64,000 nt of DNA from Spirosoma validum (GTDB taxonomy: Bacteria; Bacteroidota; Bacteroidia; Cytophagales; Spirosomataceae), in NCBI RefSeq assembly GCF_014699035.1, contig NZ_JACXAA010000003.1, positions 62,001-126,000 of the forward strand, given 5' to 3'. Positions 61,996 to 64,000 of the stretch are shown piece after piece. Numbering within the stretch: the first letter of the stretch is position 1; each line of letters opens with the position of its first letter. The notes beneath the pieces were generated by a model. The model worked only from the letters and a program-made list of their open reading frames with translations, was not told the origin of the DNA and ran no database searches. The translations under genes and the position numbers were made by a program.

Positions 61996-62904
61996 ATGAT
62001 CTTAAAAATGGATCGGCTTCCTATTGAGTTGCCAACCCCCAAAAATCCTTCTGCCAATGATGCTGCGGCTATTCAGGAACTACTGGGTGGAAAATTCGGT
62101 GAGATGTCAACGCTGATGAATTACACCTTTCAGTCGTTCAACTTTCGGGGTCGCAAGAAAATTCGCCCGTTCTACGACGTGATCGCCAGTATCGCCGGTG
62201 AAGAGTACGGTCATATCGAGGTAGTCTCCTACGCCATTAATCTATTATTGACGGGGGTAACTAAACGAGGGTTCGACCCGGTTGCTGCTCCATTAGCTGA
62301 TGCCGTCAATGCCCGCAATACGTATCATTACATTGCCAGTGGCCAGGGTTCGCTGCCTGTCGATTCGATGGGTAATTTCTGGACGGGTCAGAACGTATTC
62401 AGCAGTGGTAATCTGAAACTGGATTTGCTGCATAATTTCTTTCTGGAATGTGGCGCTCGGGGCAACAAGATGCGTGCCTATGAAATGGTGTCTGATCCAA
62501 CCGCTCGCACGATGGTTGGGTATCTGCTGGTACGTGGCGGACTCCACATTGTGGCCTACGCCAAAGCGCTGGAGAAACTGACGGGTGTTGAGGTAACGAA
62601 ACTGTTACCTATTCCGGACTTAAGCAATAACGCCTTTCCGGAAGCCCGCAAATTCATGGACCAGAAGCTTCATTTGTCGCTCTACACTTTTAGTGAGCAT
62701 GATTATAAGCAGGCAGGTTTAATCTGGAATGGTCCTCATCCGGATGATGGTCAGGAATGCTACGTGGTAGAAGGCGGAATGCCAGGTTATCCGGTTCCCG
62801 ATCTGGAAGAAGAACCCCAACTTAATGCGCCAGGCGCTGATGATTTCGACCCGCAGGTATTCGCTGATATGGCGAAGAAAATGGGGATCAAATACGAGTA
62901 TTAG
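61996..62904 (+). CDS. Manganese catalase
   Basis: 302 residues, the usual size. Decomposes hydrogen peroxide at a dinuclear manganese site in a ferritin-like four-helix bundle. Metal-binding segments are present: Glu36 in GKFGEMSTLMNY, Glu70 and His73 in AGEEYGHIEV, Glu in FFLECGARGNK (about 151) and His in RGGLHIVAYAKALE (about 183). The C-terminus has the conserved DLSNNAFPEARKFMDQKLHLSLYTFSEHDYKQ block (in parts, about 207-240) and a short acidic tail. Non-haem catalases of this type often sit with DUF892 and DUF4142 genes, as here. It ends at a 20-bp terminator shared with the convergent small-protein gene. Confidence 0.95.
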   Translation: MILKMDRLPIELPTPKNPSANDAAAIQELLGGKFGEMSTLMNYTFQSFNFRGRKKIRPFYDVIASIAGEEYGHIEVVSYAINLLLTGVTKRGFDPVAAPLADAVNARNTYHYIASGQGSLPVDSMGNFWTGQNVFSSGNLKLDLLHNFFLECGARGNKMRAYEMVSDPTARTMVGYLLVRGGLHIVAYAKALEKLTGVEVTKLLPIPDLSNNAFPEARKFMDQKLHLSLYTFSEHDYKQAGLIWNGPHPDDGQECYVVEGGMPGYPVPDLEEEPQLNAPGADDFDPQVFADMAKKMGIKYEY

Positions 62905-62995
62905 TAACGTAACGGATCAGCGGGCTTCCCTTTTCTGAATTCATCCATAATGATGATGGGATAAGTTGAGGAAGTAGTTATTACGTTATTAGGAT

Positions 62996-63044
62996 AAACA
63001 ATTGGGGGTGAGCTAACACAAGTTTAGCTTACCCCCAATTGTTT
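62996..63044. terminator. Bidirectional terminator
   Basis: A 20-bp stem with one G-U pair (62996-63015 with 63025-63044; core attgggggt) and a 9-nt loop, flanked by AAA and TTT. It lies between the convergent catalase and 84-residue membrane protein genes. Confidence 0.8.
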
Positions 63045-63064
63045 AGGCGACACTCCCGGATTTG

Positions 63065-63319
63065 TTACTTTTTATCCGTTTTATCATGCCCTTCCAGCTT
63101 GACCAGCTTATTATACAGGCCCAGCAACAGGAATGGAGCCGGCCATTGGCCTACAAATAAGCTCCGGTCACGGTCGCCTTTTGCCTGTAGGTATAAGGAA
63201 ACGCCTATAGCCCCCAAGGCTGCCCATAAAAATAAATCGGAGGGAAGTTTCGCGGTTTGTTCTTCAATGGCCGTGGCCACAGGTCCTTCTTTGTGTTCTG
63301 GATTATCTGACGGATTCAT
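63065..63319 (-). CDS. Small two-helix membrane protein, 84 residues
   Basis: An acidic, polar N-terminus (about 1-26, NPSDNPEHKEGPVATAIEE) and two hydrophobic helices (about 29-45, LFLWAALGAIGVSLYLQ, and 57-72, WPAPFLLLGLYNKLVKL) ending in a charged tail. No named family, but small proteins of this design occur near stress genes in Bacteroidota. It is 55 bp from the next gene upstream on the same strand, with which it may be co-transcribed. Confidence 0.7.
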   Translation of the reverse strand: MNPSDNPEHKEGPVATAIEEQTAKLPSDLFLWAALGAIGVSLYLQAKGDRDRSLFVGQWPAPFLLLGLYNKLVKLEGHDKTDKK

Positions 63320-63374
63320 AAAGTTGATTTGATTTTAAAATGAGTTATGCGTATTCACTAAAATGCTTGTTGAG

Positions 63375-63881
63375 CTACGTATCGCTTTCGCTTTTCTTGC
63401 TGGATAGGAGCGCGACGGCAGCTGAGGTAACCAGCACGCCAATCAGAATGGATTGTAATAGCCCTTTACGATTGTATTTCCAGGCCGCTTTCAATCCTTT
63501 TTCGGCAAAAATGTTCGGGATATGACCATGTTTAAGATCGTCCAGAATCCCTTCCACCATATTGACGCGGTCGGCGAGTAGTAAAGGTAACCAGTGGCCA
63601 TATTCTGACTCGCTGGATTTGAACGCAAATCGGCGGATCTGTCCACTCAGTCCGGTTGGCGGAGCAGACGTTCCGAAAACAGCACTCACCGTTGGTCGTT
63701 CAATAGACTTGAGTACTTCGATGTCAACGGGTTGCTGCGTGGGTCGCTCCCAGTTAGAATCACTTGGCTCTGGCGCTTTGGTGGCGCGCTCGATCCGGTG
63801 CCGGTAAGGATAGGTCGGATCGTTCTTCGGGTCCGCATCAATTCCCCAGCCTGGTATATGCGAATAATCGTTGTTTTCCAT
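63375..63881 (-). CDS. Uncharacterised protein with C-terminal membrane helix, 168 residues
   Basis: An N-terminal half rich in Pro and charged residues (YSHIPGWGIDADPKNDPTYP, RHRIERATKAPEPSD), which looks like the conserved start of a soluble domain; a middle helix region (FKSSESEYGHWLPLLLADRVNMVEG, about 88-112); and one transmembrane helix (about 143-160, GLLQSILIGVLVTSAAVALL) before a charged end. No family recognised. It lies between the end of a zinc alcohol dehydrogenase gene (13 bp) and the 84-residue membrane protein gene, so all three may form one operon. Confidence 0.72.
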   Translation of the reverse strand: MENNDYSHIPGWGIDADPKNDPTYPYRHRIERATKAPEPSDSNWERPTQQPVDIEVLKSIERPTVSAVFGTSAPPTGLSGQIRRFAFKSSESEYGHWLPLLLADRVNMVEGILDDLKHGHIPNIFAEKGLKAAWKYNRKGLLQSILIGVLVTSAAVALLSSKKSESDT

Positions 63882-63893
63882 GTTCGTTTGTGG

Positions 63894-64000
63894 TTACCCT
63901 TTGGCAGAAGGCGGAATGAGAACGGTTTTGATGCAATTATCGAGTTTATTGGAAAACATGTAGTAGGCGTCCGCAATGTCTTCCAACGGCACCCGATGCG
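63894..64000 (-). CDS. Zinc-dependent alcohol dehydrogenase (C-terminal end only)
   Basis: Only the last 34 residues are in the window; stop TAA at 63894-63896. The sequence HRVPLEDIADAYYMFSNKLDNCIKTVLIPP matches the C-terminus of medium-chain, zinc-dependent alcohol/formaldehyde dehydrogenases, where PLED, AY.MF.NK.D.CIK and VLIPP are conserved. The catalytic and NAD-binding parts lie beyond the window. It is 12 bp upstream of the 168-residue protein gene on the same strand. Confidence 0.72.
   Translation of the reverse strand, partial: HRVPLEDIADAYYMFSNKLDNCIKTVLIPPSAKG

Overview
The window looks like chromosomal DNA of a Cytophagales bacterium (Bacteroidota), most like Spirosoma or a close relative. 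The basis is two SusC/SusD systems each led by an ECF sigma factor and a FecR anti-sigma factor, STN-containing SusC proteins, a type IX secretion (gliding-motility) C-terminal domain, DUF4374, PepSY-like and DUF4142 proteins, and weak Shine-Dalgarno signals. The genus is inferred from gene style only. I saw no rRNA, tRNA, CRISPR array, phage or intact insertion sequence.

Layout. 1-4901: an iron/siderophore-type uptake unit (DUF4374 lipoprotein, TonB receptor, divergent AraC regulator). 5104-9541: small accessory genes (RidA-like, WXXGXW repeat protein, VOC protein, a 59-residue membrane protein) and a membrane-anchored SGNH/TPR protein. 9652-21793 (minus strand): PUL 1, in transcription order ECF sigma, FecR, SusC, SusD, a mutarotase-like protein, a PQQ dehydrogenase with cytochrome c domain, and a Tat-type mannonate-dehydratase-like enolase-superfamily enzyme. 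This suggests extracytoplasmic oxidation and dehydration of a sugar. Its intergenic gaps hold REP-like hairpins. 22233-27043: a Cthe_2159-type carbohydrate-binding lipoprotein and an M13 metallopeptidase, then a decayed susD scrap. 27559-41128 (plus strand): PUL 2, ECF sigma, FecR, SusC, SusD and four glycosidase-type enzymes, two of them with the metal-binding residues of beta-L-arabinofuranosidases, so an arabinofuranose-containing plant glycan is the likely substrate.

41289-44515 is a decay zone: a frameshifted outer-membrane beta-barrel gene and an M19 dipeptidase lacking its N-terminal metal motif flank an intact ThuA gene. 44809-50624: a type IX-secreted protein, then a secreted duplicated-domain protein translationally coupled to an OmpR-type two-component system, facing a PepSY-like lipoprotein. 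50731-55662: a lipoprotein/DUF4239 pair, an ArsB-type transporter and an MFS transporter. 56414-58704: a GAF histidine kinase and a receiver protein whose phosphoacceptor Asp is replaced by Glu. 58924-59316: an eroded carboxylate-amine ligase (YbdK/GCS2) gene. 59397-64000: a fatty-acid hydroxylase-family protein, then a stress cluster (DUF892 ferritin-like, DUF4142, manganese catalase), two small membrane proteins and the end of a zinc alcohol dehydrogenase.

The genes describe a plant- or soil-associated saprophyte that senses glycans through TonB/FecR/ECF relays, breaks them down at the cell envelope, and has recently been losing genes at several loci.
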